NCBI GenBank assembly: GCA_027489965.1
Contig: JAIXZA010000008.1
Location: forward strand, 55,788 to 119,787
Source: Verrucomicrobiaceae bacterium
GTDB taxonomy: Bacteria > Verrucomicrobiota > Verrucomicrobiia > Verrucomicrobiales > Verrucomicrobiaceae
DNA: 64,000 nt
Direction: 5' to 3'
In this document: in pieces, positions 37,668-45,160 of the stretch
Position numbering within the stretch: position 1 is the first letter of the stretch
How the letters are laid out: every line of letters begins with the position of its first letter
Notes under the pieces: generated by a model
What the model saw: only the letters and a program-made list of their open reading frames with translations
What the model was told of the DNA's origin: nothing
Database searches by the model: none
Program-made: the position numbers and the translations under genes

Positions 37668-38345
37668 TCAGTTTCTGCGGAAGAGTTCGCGGAAAAAACC
37701 TTTGGTTTCGGTACGCGCTTTATCGGTCCAGTTCCAGGCTTTGCGGGCCGTGCGCTTCACAGTCTTTGCGGCGCGTTCACCCTCGCTATCTCCTGAAGAA
37801 GGGGCCGTGGCAAAGCGGGGGGTCCAGTCCTGGAAAACTAGGGCACCTGTCACTGCCGAAACAACGCAAAAGCCAACTTCATGACCGGTCTCGTCTTTCA
37901 AGGCTAGGCCCCACTCAGGTGAGCCTGTGTCTTCATTGGAAGCCAATTGATAATCAACCGTCGCAAAGGTGGTCTGGGCTAGAGCGGCAGCCTTGGCTGC
38001 CACAACTCGGGCATCAGCACTGCGTTCACGGACTTGGGAAAAGTCGAGCTTTCTGGTTGGAGCCGGGGAGAGGACTTTCGTGCCTGCGCCAGAGGGGGTT
38101 GCCTTCCACATGGCGTCTTCCATTTTCACAGAGATGCGCAAAATCTCTTCAGGTCGGAAAGCATCTCGAGAAAAGGCCACCCACTCGGAAGGCTCACCTG
38201 TCGTGCCGGTTCCCTTGAGCAATAATATGCCACCTGCAACAGCCTCGCCAAAGCTTTGGGCAACTGAACGTGGGATTTCTGGGTTTGCGCGCAGATGGAG
38301 GCTGGCGGTCGAGATTAGTAGTAGGGTCAGGAGGCGGGTCTTCAT
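37668..38345 (-). CDS. Secreted protein of unknown function, PepSY-like C-terminal part
   Basis: The 225-residue product opens with a signal peptide (MKTRLLTLLLISTASLHLRA). The middle (about 115-180) reads VDYQLASNEDTGSPEWGLALKDETGHEVGFCVVSAVTGALVFQDW, which resembles the turn-rich beta layout of PepSY domains (substrate-binding/inhibitory modules). A basic tail (VKRTARKAWNWTDKARTETK, then RELFRRN) follows and could touch nucleic acid or membrane. No family can be named with confidence. The gene has its own terminator and is divergent from the ExbB-like operon at 38.5 kb. Confidence 0.6.
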   Translation of the reverse strand: MKTRLLTLLLISTASLHLRANPEIPRSVAQSFGEAVAGGILLLKGTGTTGEPSEWVAFSRDAFRPEEILRISVKMEDAMWKATPSGAGTKVLSPAPTRKLDFSQVRERSADARVVAAKAAALAQTTFATVDYQLASNEDTGSPEWGLALKDETGHEVGFCVVSAVTGALVFQDWTPRFATAPSSGDSEGERAAKTVKRTARKAWNWTDKARTETKGFFRELFRRN

Positions 38346-38502
38346 GGATAAACCAGAATAGGATCAGGCCGTGGCGAATCAAGACTGCATTTTCAATAGC
38401 CCCATTTGGATTATTCCGCCATTTTTAGTCAGCACCCCAACATAATGCATAAATAGCCGTATAGATGCAATGAACAGGCTTGCAGGTGCATGTCCAGTTT
38501 GA

Positions 38503-39990
38503 TTGAATTTACCATTCAAGTCAAACGCCGCGTCTGCGAACAAAACGAAAACCCTTCAGGAAACCCCATTCACCGTGAAATTTAAGTGCCCTACTTGTGA
38601 AATGCAGTTGAAGCTCGAGCCTGAGATGGCTGGGAAAATTGTCCGCTGTCCAGGCTGTAATGGTAAGATCTCCGTGCCAATGGATTTGGAACCTGACCTG
38701 CCTCCGCCTAGCGGCCTCCCAGCGTCAGATGCCTGGGGCAGAGATGGCGACATCGCAGCCATAGACCAGCCGCTTCAACCAACCTTTGCGTCGTCATCAG
38801 AACCTGCGCAAAGTGCATCCCGAGGTGGTTGGGAGGAGAAGGACCCTACGAATCCGAATCCATTGCTGAGTTTTGGCATAGGCTTCGTGATCTTCCTCGT
38901 GGTGATTGGTTTCCTGTTTCCCTTCAAGGCTGGACCCGAAGTAGCGGCCGCAAACTTCACTGCCATGCAGTGGATCGCGTCCCTCTTCTTCAAGCACATG
39001 CTGGTGAGCTTTACGAACACGCTCTTCTTTACTTGGGCGATTGCGATCCTCTACCTGAAGTATCAAAAACTCCGCCACCAACGCAAGGCTTTGCTGCTTG
39101 ACGTATTGCCGTGGGAGATGGGCGCGGAGATCAATGCGGATAATGTGGGCTCGTTTATCGACAATCTCTACAAGCTACCACGCAGCCTGCGTGATAGCAT
39201 GATGGTGAATCGCATTCGGAAGTCACTGGAGCTTTTTGAGGTGAAGCAAAACGTCGGCGATGTAACAAACATGCTTTCAAGTCAGTCGGACATCGACAGC
39301 ATGAGGATCGGCGGCAGTTACGCTTTGCTGAAAGCTTTCCTTTGGGCCATTCCCATTCTTGGATTCATCGGCACCGTTATCGGTCTCTCTCATGCCATTA
39401 GTGGCATGAATTTTGCCGGCATGGCCGACTTGAAGGAAATCACAGCTACACTTGGTAATGTGACTGGTGGTCTGGGCACCGCCTTTGATGCCACCTTGCT
39501 GGGCCTTGTCTTCGCACTGGCACTTAACTTCCCTCTGAATGGGATGATGAAGTCCGAGGATGACTGCTTGAATGACATCGACTCCTTTTGCAATGAGGTC
39601 CTCCTGCCTCGTCTCAACGATGGCGGCAGCCTCGCTGGTGGTGATACGAACGGCATCATGGAAGTATTGGTCAAAGCGGTCGCAAACTCTCAAAAAGAGT
39701 TTTTGGTGGATCTCAATGCCCTCTCTGCCAAAATCAAAGAGCAGGCAGAGAATCTGGATAAGCGAGCGGCTTCCCATCAAGAGCGTGTGGATGCAGAGTT
39801 TGCTCGGGCCGTGAATCGCATGCGGGAGGATTTTACACAATCCGTAGCAGATGCCATCAAACAGAGCAGCGAGTACAATCGGGCTCTAGCCAGTGGCATT
39901 CAGAGCTTGAATAACGTGCTCAAAGAGCTCGGCACTCAGCAGATTCTCATTCATCAGGTGAAGAAAAAAGGCTGGTTTAGTCGCGATTAG
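38503..39990 (+). CDS. MotA/TolQ/ExbB-family proton-channel protein with N-terminal zinc ribbon
   Basis: Read from a TTG at 38503 (495 residues); a GTG at 38575 (VKFKCPTC...) is an equal alternative start and keeps the zinc ribbon, whereas the next ATG would break it. C29, C32, C49 and C52 (CPTC...CPGC) form the ribbon. Four membrane helices follow, at about 121-141, 155-182, 270-295 and 325-345. The third and fourth contain the proton-path signatures PILGFIGTVIGLSHAI and GTAFDATLLGLVFALALN, close to TolQ/ExbB. A cytosolic coiled coil follows (about 395-470). The two downstream genes are ExbD/TolR-like, so the set should form an inner-membrane motor driven by the proton gradient. It is much longer than ExbB (about 240 residues), and the ribbon is unusual. 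Confidence 0.87.
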   Translation: MNLPFKSNAASANKTKTLQETPFTVKFKCPTCEMQLKLEPEMAGKIVRCPGCNGKISVPMDLEPDLPPPSGLPASDAWGRDGDIAAIDQPLQPTFASSSEPAQSASRGGWEEKDPTNPNPLLSFGIGFVIFLVVIGFLFPFKAGPEVAAANFTAMQWIASLFFKHMLVSFTNTLFFTWAIAILYLKYQKLRHQRKALLLDVLPWEMGAEINADNVGSFIDNLYKLPRSLRDSMMVNRIRKSLELFEVKQNVGDVTNMLSSQSDIDSMRIGGSYALLKAFLWAIPILGFIGTVIGLSHAISGMNFAGMADLKEITATLGNVTGGLGTAFDATLLGLVFALALNFPLNGMMKSEDDCLNDIDSFCNEVLLPRLNDGGSLAGGDTNGIMEVLVKAVANSQKEFLVDLNALSAKIKEQAENLDKRAASHQERVDAEFARAVNRMREDFTQSVADAIKQSSEYNRALASGIQSLNNVLKELGTQQILIHQVKKKGWFSRD

Positions 39991-40032
39991 TGCGCCTTTT
40001 CAAACACCTCCATTCACCCACGCTGATCACTC

Positions 40033-40920
40033 ATGGCTAAGAGACGTCACGGCGCTAAGGACGAGATTCTTCTTGTTCCATTTCTGGATATCCTATGTTC
40101 ACTTATCGGGGTGCTTGTGCTCATCATCGTTGTGCTTTGCGTTTCTCAGACTCAGCAGACAGAGGGGCGCACCCCTGAAGAAGTCCAGATGGCTCAAGAG
40201 CATAAGCGCATGAAACAGGAGCTTATTGATCGCGAAAAAATGGATGCGGTGCTCAAAGAAAAACTTGCTGAACTCAACAAGATTCAGGAAGAGATGACAG
40301 ACAAAGAGCAGCGTTACATTCGATTCCGAAAATTGCTGGATTCCTCGAAGGAGCTGAAGGAGCAGAACCAACAGATCGCCACCAAACTGCAAAAGGAACT
40401 CGATGATCTGCTGACTGAAATCGATGGATTAAAGAAACAGCAGGATGATAGTAAAAAGACCATAGCTGAGCTCGCCGAGGAGATCAAAAAACGTCAGATT
40501 CCAGCGGATAAAAAAGCACCGCCAGTCATCGTTCAGCCATCGGGTTCAGGCATGCCTGAGACGACCAAGGTTTACTTTGTCGAATGCGCCACAGGTGCTC
40601 TAAAAATCCTCGGAGCTTGGGGGAAGGAAGACTATAGACTCAGCGCTACCGCTGAAGTGGTCGTCGCGGACGCTGCGTACAATTATTTTCTCAACGAAGT
40701 GGCTAAGGACAAGAACGCCATGATCCTCTATTTGATTCGGGATGACGGTCAAGGTGCCTTTAACAATGGAGCTGGTCGTGCTGAGAGCGACTACAACGTG
40801 CGTGTCGGCAAGTTGCCCATCCCTGGTCGAGGGGCTTTAGACCTCGCACTTTTTGAAAAGTATCGTGGCAAAATTCCCCCGCCACCTGCCTCTGCGCCCC
40901 CCGCCAAACCAGCCGCCTAA
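40033..40920 (+). CDS. ExbD/TolR-like protein 1 with periplasmic coiled coil
   Basis: This 295-residue protein has a short basic N-terminus (MAKRRHGAKDE) and one membrane helix (FLDILCSLIGVLVLIIVVLC) with Asp at residue 19, the position of the proton-carrying Asp of ExbD/TolR. A charged coiled coil follows (about 45-160), then a globular domain (about 180-280) and a Pro/Ala tail. ExbD-type proteins sit as dimers inside the ExbB pore and turn with proton flow. The periplasmic part is longer than usual and does not resemble the ExbD STN-binding fold on reading. It starts 42 bases after the ExbB-like gene and is followed 18 bases later by the second ExbD-like gene. Confidence 0.8.
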   Translation: MAKRRHGAKDEILLVPFLDILCSLIGVLVLIIVVLCVSQTQQTEGRTPEEVQMAQEHKRMKQELIDREKMDAVLKEKLAELNKIQEEMTDKEQRYIRFRKLLDSSKELKEQNQQIATKLQKELDDLLTEIDGLKKQQDDSKKTIAELAEEIKKRQIPADKKAPPVIVQPSGSGMPETTKVYFVECATGALKILGAWGKEDYRLSATAEVVVADAAYNYFLNEVAKDKNAMILYLIRDDGQGAFNNGAGRAESDYNVRVGKLPIPGRGALDLALFEKYRGKIPPPPASAPPAKPAA

Positions 40921-40938
40921 CTCACGTCACTACATCTC

Positions 40939-42486
40939 ATGGCCAAGCGCAAACCACATGAAGAGCAAGAGCTACCCTTCGTAGCTCTGATGGATACCAT
41001 GACAAATGTCGTTGGGGTGCTAATCATCGTGCTCGTTATGGTGGGCATCAGCATCGCCAGTGCTGTGAAAAAGATTCTCTCTGATCTCCCGCCAGTCACC
41101 GAACAAGAGTATCAAAAAATGGTGCAAGTGGTGAAGGAGCTGCCTCCACCTCCAGCTGATCCAAAGCAGATCGAAGAGGACAAAAAGATTGCCGAACAAA
41201 AACTCAAAAAGGCGATTGAAGATCTGAAGACCATTGATACGACCAGCCTTGAATCTCAGATGAAATTCATGGATCTGGAAAGTTTTCACAAGAAACTGGC
41301 GGAAGCCAAAAAGCTCCGTGAAACCCAAAAAGTTGAAGTCGATAAACTCATCACTGAAGTAGAGCGCTTGAAAGCGTTGCTGGATCAAACGCCTATTTAT
41401 AAGCCCGAACCACCGACTTACATCCGACTGCCGAATCCACGGCCTTTTCCAGAAAAGCCGAATGAAACGCGCGTCCTCGTTGCCAAACAAGGGGTCCTTT
41501 ATCTCAATGAAAAGACTTTCATTCAACCTATTATCGAAGGGCTTGATAAGGTGAAGAGTCAGTTTGAATACAAAGATGTGAAGATTGATCCCTTTGCTAA
41601 AATGCTTGCCGAGATTCTAGGCAGTCCGCAGGCTGCTCAGCAGGCATGGCCTGAGATTGCCGCATTGGTTAATACCTTCCAGATGGATCAGGTGGCCCTG
41701 GCTTATAAAGTTCTGGTGACCGCAAAAGTTCCTGCCTCCAAGCAAGTTCTCGCCGCCATGGGGGACCTTTCCATTGTGACTCGCAGCACCTTGCCCGTCG
41801 TTGCTGAAGCCATTGTCGCAGCTATACAGGGAAACCTTTCCAAGTGGTCAGCGTTGGATCCATCGACTGATCCTGCCACGCCGATCATTAAAGCCACTTC
41901 CTCGGCATCAAAGGTGACCTTTGCCTGGGGAGCTAAGGTGGTGGAAGTGAAGTCCACACCACGTGACATTCTGGATTATTTCATCAAGGATCTTGCTCAG
42001 ATGCCTAACATCAAGGATCGCAGTCAGGCAAAAGTCATTTATGATGCCTTTAAGCTTCAAGCCATTCTCGAGCGTGCAGCCGTCAGCCCCATGATGAGTG
42101 GCAGCTCTTATACTTTTAAACCCAGTATCAAACCTGGTATTCCATTGGTCCAACTAGCGCTCACACCCAAGGCCGGCGGTGGTGAGACGCTGGAACAAAT
42201 GCGCAGTGAAGGTTCTAATTATCAACGCTTGATGCGCGCTGCAAAAGGCGACGAAAATGGAGTCGCCGTGTTTCAGGTCATGGCAGATGCTTTTCAGACT
42301 TATCACGAAGCGCGCCAAATTGCCGATCAGATCGGCGTTGCGGCCACATGGGAGTTTTTGCCCAAGCTGGACCTCGTTGTCAATGTCACCGGTTATGAGA
42401 TTCAGCGTTTTACCATACCCACTGCAGCCAAGCAGGCAGCAGGCAATGCTGTGCGGATTGCTGTGCCAAAACGTAAGCTAGATTGA
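40939..42486 (+). CDS. ExbD/TolR-like protein 2 with large C-terminal domain
   Basis: The 515-residue protein starts MAKRKPHEEQELPFVALMD with a single helix (DTMTNVVGVLIIVLVMVGIS). The Asp is again residue 19, as in the upstream gene. A Pro-rich and coiled-coil part (about 55-155) leads to a large domain of about 350 residues with no family I recognise (for example FTWA-like FAWGAKVVEV and WEFLPKLDLVVNVTGYE). The shared N-terminal MAKR and Asp19 suggest it and the preceding gene arose by duplication and then diverged, perhaps forming a heterodimeric rotor or stator. Location: anchored in the inner membrane with the domain in the periplasm. Confidence 0.77.
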   Translation: MAKRKPHEEQELPFVALMDTMTNVVGVLIIVLVMVGISIASAVKKILSDLPPVTEQEYQKMVQVVKELPPPPADPKQIEEDKKIAEQKLKKAIEDLKTIDTTSLESQMKFMDLESFHKKLAEAKKLRETQKVEVDKLITEVERLKALLDQTPIYKPEPPTYIRLPNPRPFPEKPNETRVLVAKQGVLYLNEKTFIQPIIEGLDKVKSQFEYKDVKIDPFAKMLAEILGSPQAAQQAWPEIAALVNTFQMDQVALAYKVLVTAKVPASKQVLAAMGDLSIVTRSTLPVVAEAIVAAIQGNLSKWSALDPSTDPATPIIKATSSASKVTFAWGAKVVEVKSTPRDILDYFIKDLAQMPNIKDRSQAKVIYDAFKLQAILERAAVSPMMSGSSYTFKPSIKPGIPLVQLALTPKAGGGETLEQMRSEGSNYQRLMRAAKGDENGVAVFQVMADAFQTYHEARQIADQIGVAATWEFLPKLDLVVNVTGYEIQRFTIPTAAKQAAGNAVRIAVPKRKLD

Positions 42487-42613
42487 AGTGATTTTCATTC
42501 TGAAATCTATTGAATTTATAAATTGGCGAATGTAGCATCGGATCCCTGTGATTCCGTGTCCCTCCATTTCAGTTCCATCATTCCGAAGCGCTTTATTTTC
42601 TGATCTTCACAAG

Positions 42614-42994
42614 ATGCGTGTGCCGCGTCAATGTCGGGCCGCCTTCACGATTCTCGAGGCGTTAGTCGTCATCGCTGTCATAGGCATCGTAGCGTCACTC
42701 GCGATTGTGTTCATGAATCGTTTCCATGAAGAGGTGCTTTTAGAAGTCCGCAATCAAAGAAATGCTCAGGAGATCGCTGCCCTGGCGATGGGAGCCATGG
42801 CAGTTGGTGCCGAGGTCATCGCTGAAAATGATAGCGAAACGACTATTCTGAATTTGATCGAAGGACGGAATGGGAAACAGGGGCCATTCAAAGGCAAAGT
42901 ATTTCGATTGAGCTACCTCACATCCGAGGAAATCCAGGGTGCCATGAACTACCTGAACTGGCAGGGTGGAATGATCTGCTACATCAAGGATTAA
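42614..42994 (+). CDS. Type IV pilin-like / pseudopilin protein (prepilin N-terminal methylation motif)
   Basis: The start at 42614 gives MRVPRQCRAAFTILEALVVI: a short basic leader, an Ala-Phe cleavage site (A|FTILE) with Glu at +5, and a 20-residue hydrophobic helix, the features needed for prepilin peptidase. The mature protein is about 115 residues, within range for minor pseudopilins. The upstream open frame to 42548 would displace the leader. Other pilus genes are absent here; in Verrucomicrobiota isolated prepilin-like genes are common. Its position after the ExbB/ExbD set might mean co-function, but a gap of 127 bases leaves this open. Confidence 0.8.
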   Translation: MRVPRQCRAAFTILEALVVIAVIGIVASLAIVFMNRFHEEVLLEVRNQRNAQEIAALAMGAMAVGAEVIAENDSETTILNLIEGRNGKQGPFKGKVFRLSYLTSEEIQGAMNYLNWQGGMICYIKD

Positions 42995-43054
42995 GGCAGA
43001 GCTAATCGCGTCTGCCTGTTGCAATTTCTAACATTCCGTGGACTCTACGCGCCC

Positions 43055-43837
43055 ATGTCCACCCCCGACGACACGCGCGAAGTTATTTTGGAAGCCCGAG
43101 CACTCACCCGTGAGTTCGACGGTGTGAAAGCGCTCGACAAATTTTCCTTTCAACTTCGCCGTGGTGAAGTGCTAGGTCTTCTTGGTGCCAATGGTGCTGG
43201 CAAGACGACCGCTATGAACTGTCTGCTTGGGCTGACTCTCGCCACTAGCGGTGAGATCCTAGCTTTTGGTAAGGAGCTGCACAAACACCGTATCGAAATC
43301 CTCCAACGGGCCAATTTTTCCTCAGCCTACACCGCGCTACCGGGGAACCTGCTCGTCGGCCAAAATCTCAGCGTCTTTGCCCGGATCTATGGCGTGCGCG
43401 ATCGGAAAAAGAAGATCGCCGAGCTCATGGAACTTCTGGAAATCAGCCACCTATCCGACCGCGTCACTGGGCAACTTTCCGCCGGTGAATCCACGCGAGT
43501 AAATCTCGTCAAAGCCTTCCTCAATGATCCTGAGTTGCTGATGCTCGATGAGCCGACGGCCAGTCTCGATCCTGACATCGCCGATAAAGTCCGCAAAGTC
43601 GTGCGCAAAGTCCAGCGGGAGCGGAACATCGGTATCCTGTACACCTCTCATAACATGAAGGACATTGAGGAAGTTTGCGACCGCGTCATCTTCCTGCACA
43701 AAGGTAAAATTGTCTGTGAAGGTACGCCGACGGATATCGTGGCCCGCACCAGCAGCGCCACCCTGGAAGACGTCTTCATCAAAATCGCCCGCGATGGCGA
43801 AATCATCGACGAACCCGCGAAAGACAAAGCTCTATGA
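43055..43837 (+). CDS. ABC transporter ATP-binding protein (ABC-2 type exporter)
   Basis: The ATG at 43055 gives a 260-residue ATPase with Walker A GANGAGKTT, a Q-loop region around NFSSAYTALPGNL, the signature LSAGESTRV (LSAGE instead of LSGGQ), Walker B LLMLDEPTASLDP and the switch His in YTSHNM. The last bases overlap the permease start (ATGA). The family powers export of drugs, lipids, polysaccharides or membrane maintenance; the substrate cannot be told. It lies 60 bases after the pseudopilin gene. Confidence 0.92.
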   Translation: MSTPDDTREVILEARALTREFDGVKALDKFSFQLRRGEVLGLLGANGAGKTTAMNCLLGLTLATSGEILAFGKELHKHRIEILQRANFSSAYTALPGNLLVGQNLSVFARIYGVRDRKKKIAELMELLEISHLSDRVTGQLSAGESTRVNLVKAFLNDPELLMLDEPTASLDPDIADKVRKVVRKVQRERNIGILYTSHNMKDIEEVCDRVIFLHKGKIVCEGTPTDIVARTSSATLEDVFIKIARDGEIIDEPAKDKAL

Positions 43838-44631
43838 ATTTCAATACCGTCGGCGCCCTTATCTTGCGCTATCTCTTCCTTTACACACGGTCGCCGATGC
43901 GTCTCGTTGAACTGGTCTTCTGGCCGGTGGTTGATCTCGTGGTTTGGGGAAACGTCACCGTTTTCATCCAGAAGAACACCAACCCTGACTTCGGTAACTT
44001 CGTGCTCTTCTTTCTCGGTGGCATGATCCTGTGGGACATCATGTTCCGCGCTCAACAAGGCGTGGCCATTTCCTTTTTGGAAGATGTGTGGACGCGTAAC
44101 CTGCTGAACATCTTTGTCGCCCCAGTACGCACCATTGAGTACGTTAGCGCCACCTTCATCGTTGGAACGCTGCGGATTGTCATTACAGCCATTGTGCTCA
44201 GTCTCATCTCGTGGTTTGGTTACGCGTTTAATGTCTTCACGCTGAGCTGGTGGCTGATTCCCTTCTTTGCCAATCTCATGCTTTTTGGCTGGGCTCTCGG
44301 CATGGTCTCGACCGCACTTATTCTGCGCTGGGGGCAGGCTGCTGAATCCCTTGCCTGGGCCATCCCGTTCTTCTTCCAGCCAGCCGTGGCTGTCTTTTAT
44401 CCTGTGGAAAACATGCCCGCTTGGTCACAACCCATCGCCTGGTGCTTTCCGCCGACCTACATCTTTGAGGGCATGAGAGCCGTGATGAAAAGCGGTAGCA
44501 TGGACTGGAGCTACCTTTGGACCTCTCTCGGACTCAATGTCATCTACCTTGCTCTCGCCGGCTGGCTGTACGTCTGGATTCTGAACCTGACTCGTAAACG
44601 TGGATTGTTGACGAAGTTTGCCACGCAGTAG
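43834..44631 (+). CDS. ABC-2 type transporter permease
   Basis: The 265-residue membrane protein overlaps the ATPase gene by four bases. About six helices are seen, including LVELVFWPVVDLVVWGNVTV, FVLFFLGGMILWDIMF and LGLNVIYLALAGWLYVWIL, with the ABC-2 motif region NMPAWSQPIAWCFPPTYIFEGMRAV near the C-terminal third. It pairs with the preceding ATPase as a half-size exporter working as a 2+2 complex. It converges with cysC, 19 bases away, with no clear terminator between. Confidence 0.9.
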   Translation: MNFNTVGALILRYLFLYTRSPMRLVELVFWPVVDLVVWGNVTVFIQKNTNPDFGNFVLFFLGGMILWDIMFRAQQGVAISFLEDVWTRNLLNIFVAPVRTIEYVSATFIVGTLRIVITAIVLSLISWFGYAFNVFTLSWWLIPFFANLMLFGWALGMVSTALILRWGQAAESLAWAIPFFFQPAVAVFYPVENMPAWSQPIAWCFPPTYIFEGMRAVMKSGSMDWSYLWTSLGLNVIYLALAGWLYVWILNLTRKRGLLTKFATQ

Positions 44632-44650
44632 CGCTCATGGTTGGGTCTTG

Positions 44651-45160
44651 TCAGATGGTCTCAGAGCTGTGGATCAGACTCAGGGCGTCTTGAACTTCTA
44701 GAAGATCGGTGCGGACGGATAAGCAGCTCGCTTCAGGTGCATCAAAGTCGTCTTGCGTGCCTGTCATGCCCGTCATTTGCCGGGCAGCAGCTTTGGCATA
44801 CAGACCTTTGACATCGCGTGCGATGCACACCTCCAGGGGACAGTCGATGTGGATGAGCCGCACCTGTTCTCCGAGAATCTGCCGCACTTGTTGACGGTGG
44901 TGCTCCTTCGGTGTTACAAAAGCGCAGATGACTGTGTTGCCTTGAGCCGCCAGCAGCTTGGCAAGCTGTGCGGCGCGGCGGAGGTTTTCGCTGCGGTCTT
45001 TGTCGCTAAAGTCGAGATCAGCACAGAGGCCCGAGCGCAATTCATCGCCATCCAGCAGGATGACGGGTTTGCCTGTGGCCTGAAGATGATCCCGCAAAGC
45101 CTTCGCCAGGGTTGTTTTGCCGGATGAAGGCAGACCAAACAGCCAGAAAACGGGTTTCAT
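44651..45160 (-). CDS. cysC: Adenylyl-sulfate (APS) kinase
   Basis: The 169-residue kinase has P-loop GLPSSGKTT, the DGDELRSGL motif, DKDRSENLRRAAQLAKLL and the lid motif KGLYAKAAARQM followed by GTQDDFDAP, all standard for CysC. It phosphorylates APS to PAPS, the sulfate donor for sulfotransferases. Its start overlaps by four bases the stop of the upstream gene, whose C-terminal domain is a PAPS-dependent sulfotransferase, so donor synthesis and use are translationally coupled. CysD/CysN (ATP sulfurylase) and CysH are not here, pointing to sulfation rather than assimilation. Confidence 0.93.
   Translation of the reverse strand: MKPVFWLFGLPSSGKTTLAKALRDHLQATGKPVILLDGDELRSGLCADLDFSDKDRSENLRRAAQLAKLLAAQGNTVICAFVTPKEHHRQQVRQILGEQVRLIHIDCPLEVCIARDVKGLYAKAAARQMTGMTGTQDDFDAPEASCLSVRTDLLEVQDALSLIHSSETI

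Noticed and set aside
38503..42486. The ExbB/ExbD set as a Zorya defence system or flagellar stator
   Set aside because: The partners lack an OmpA-type peptidoglycan-binding domain, and there are no zorC/zorD-like or flagellar genes beside it.
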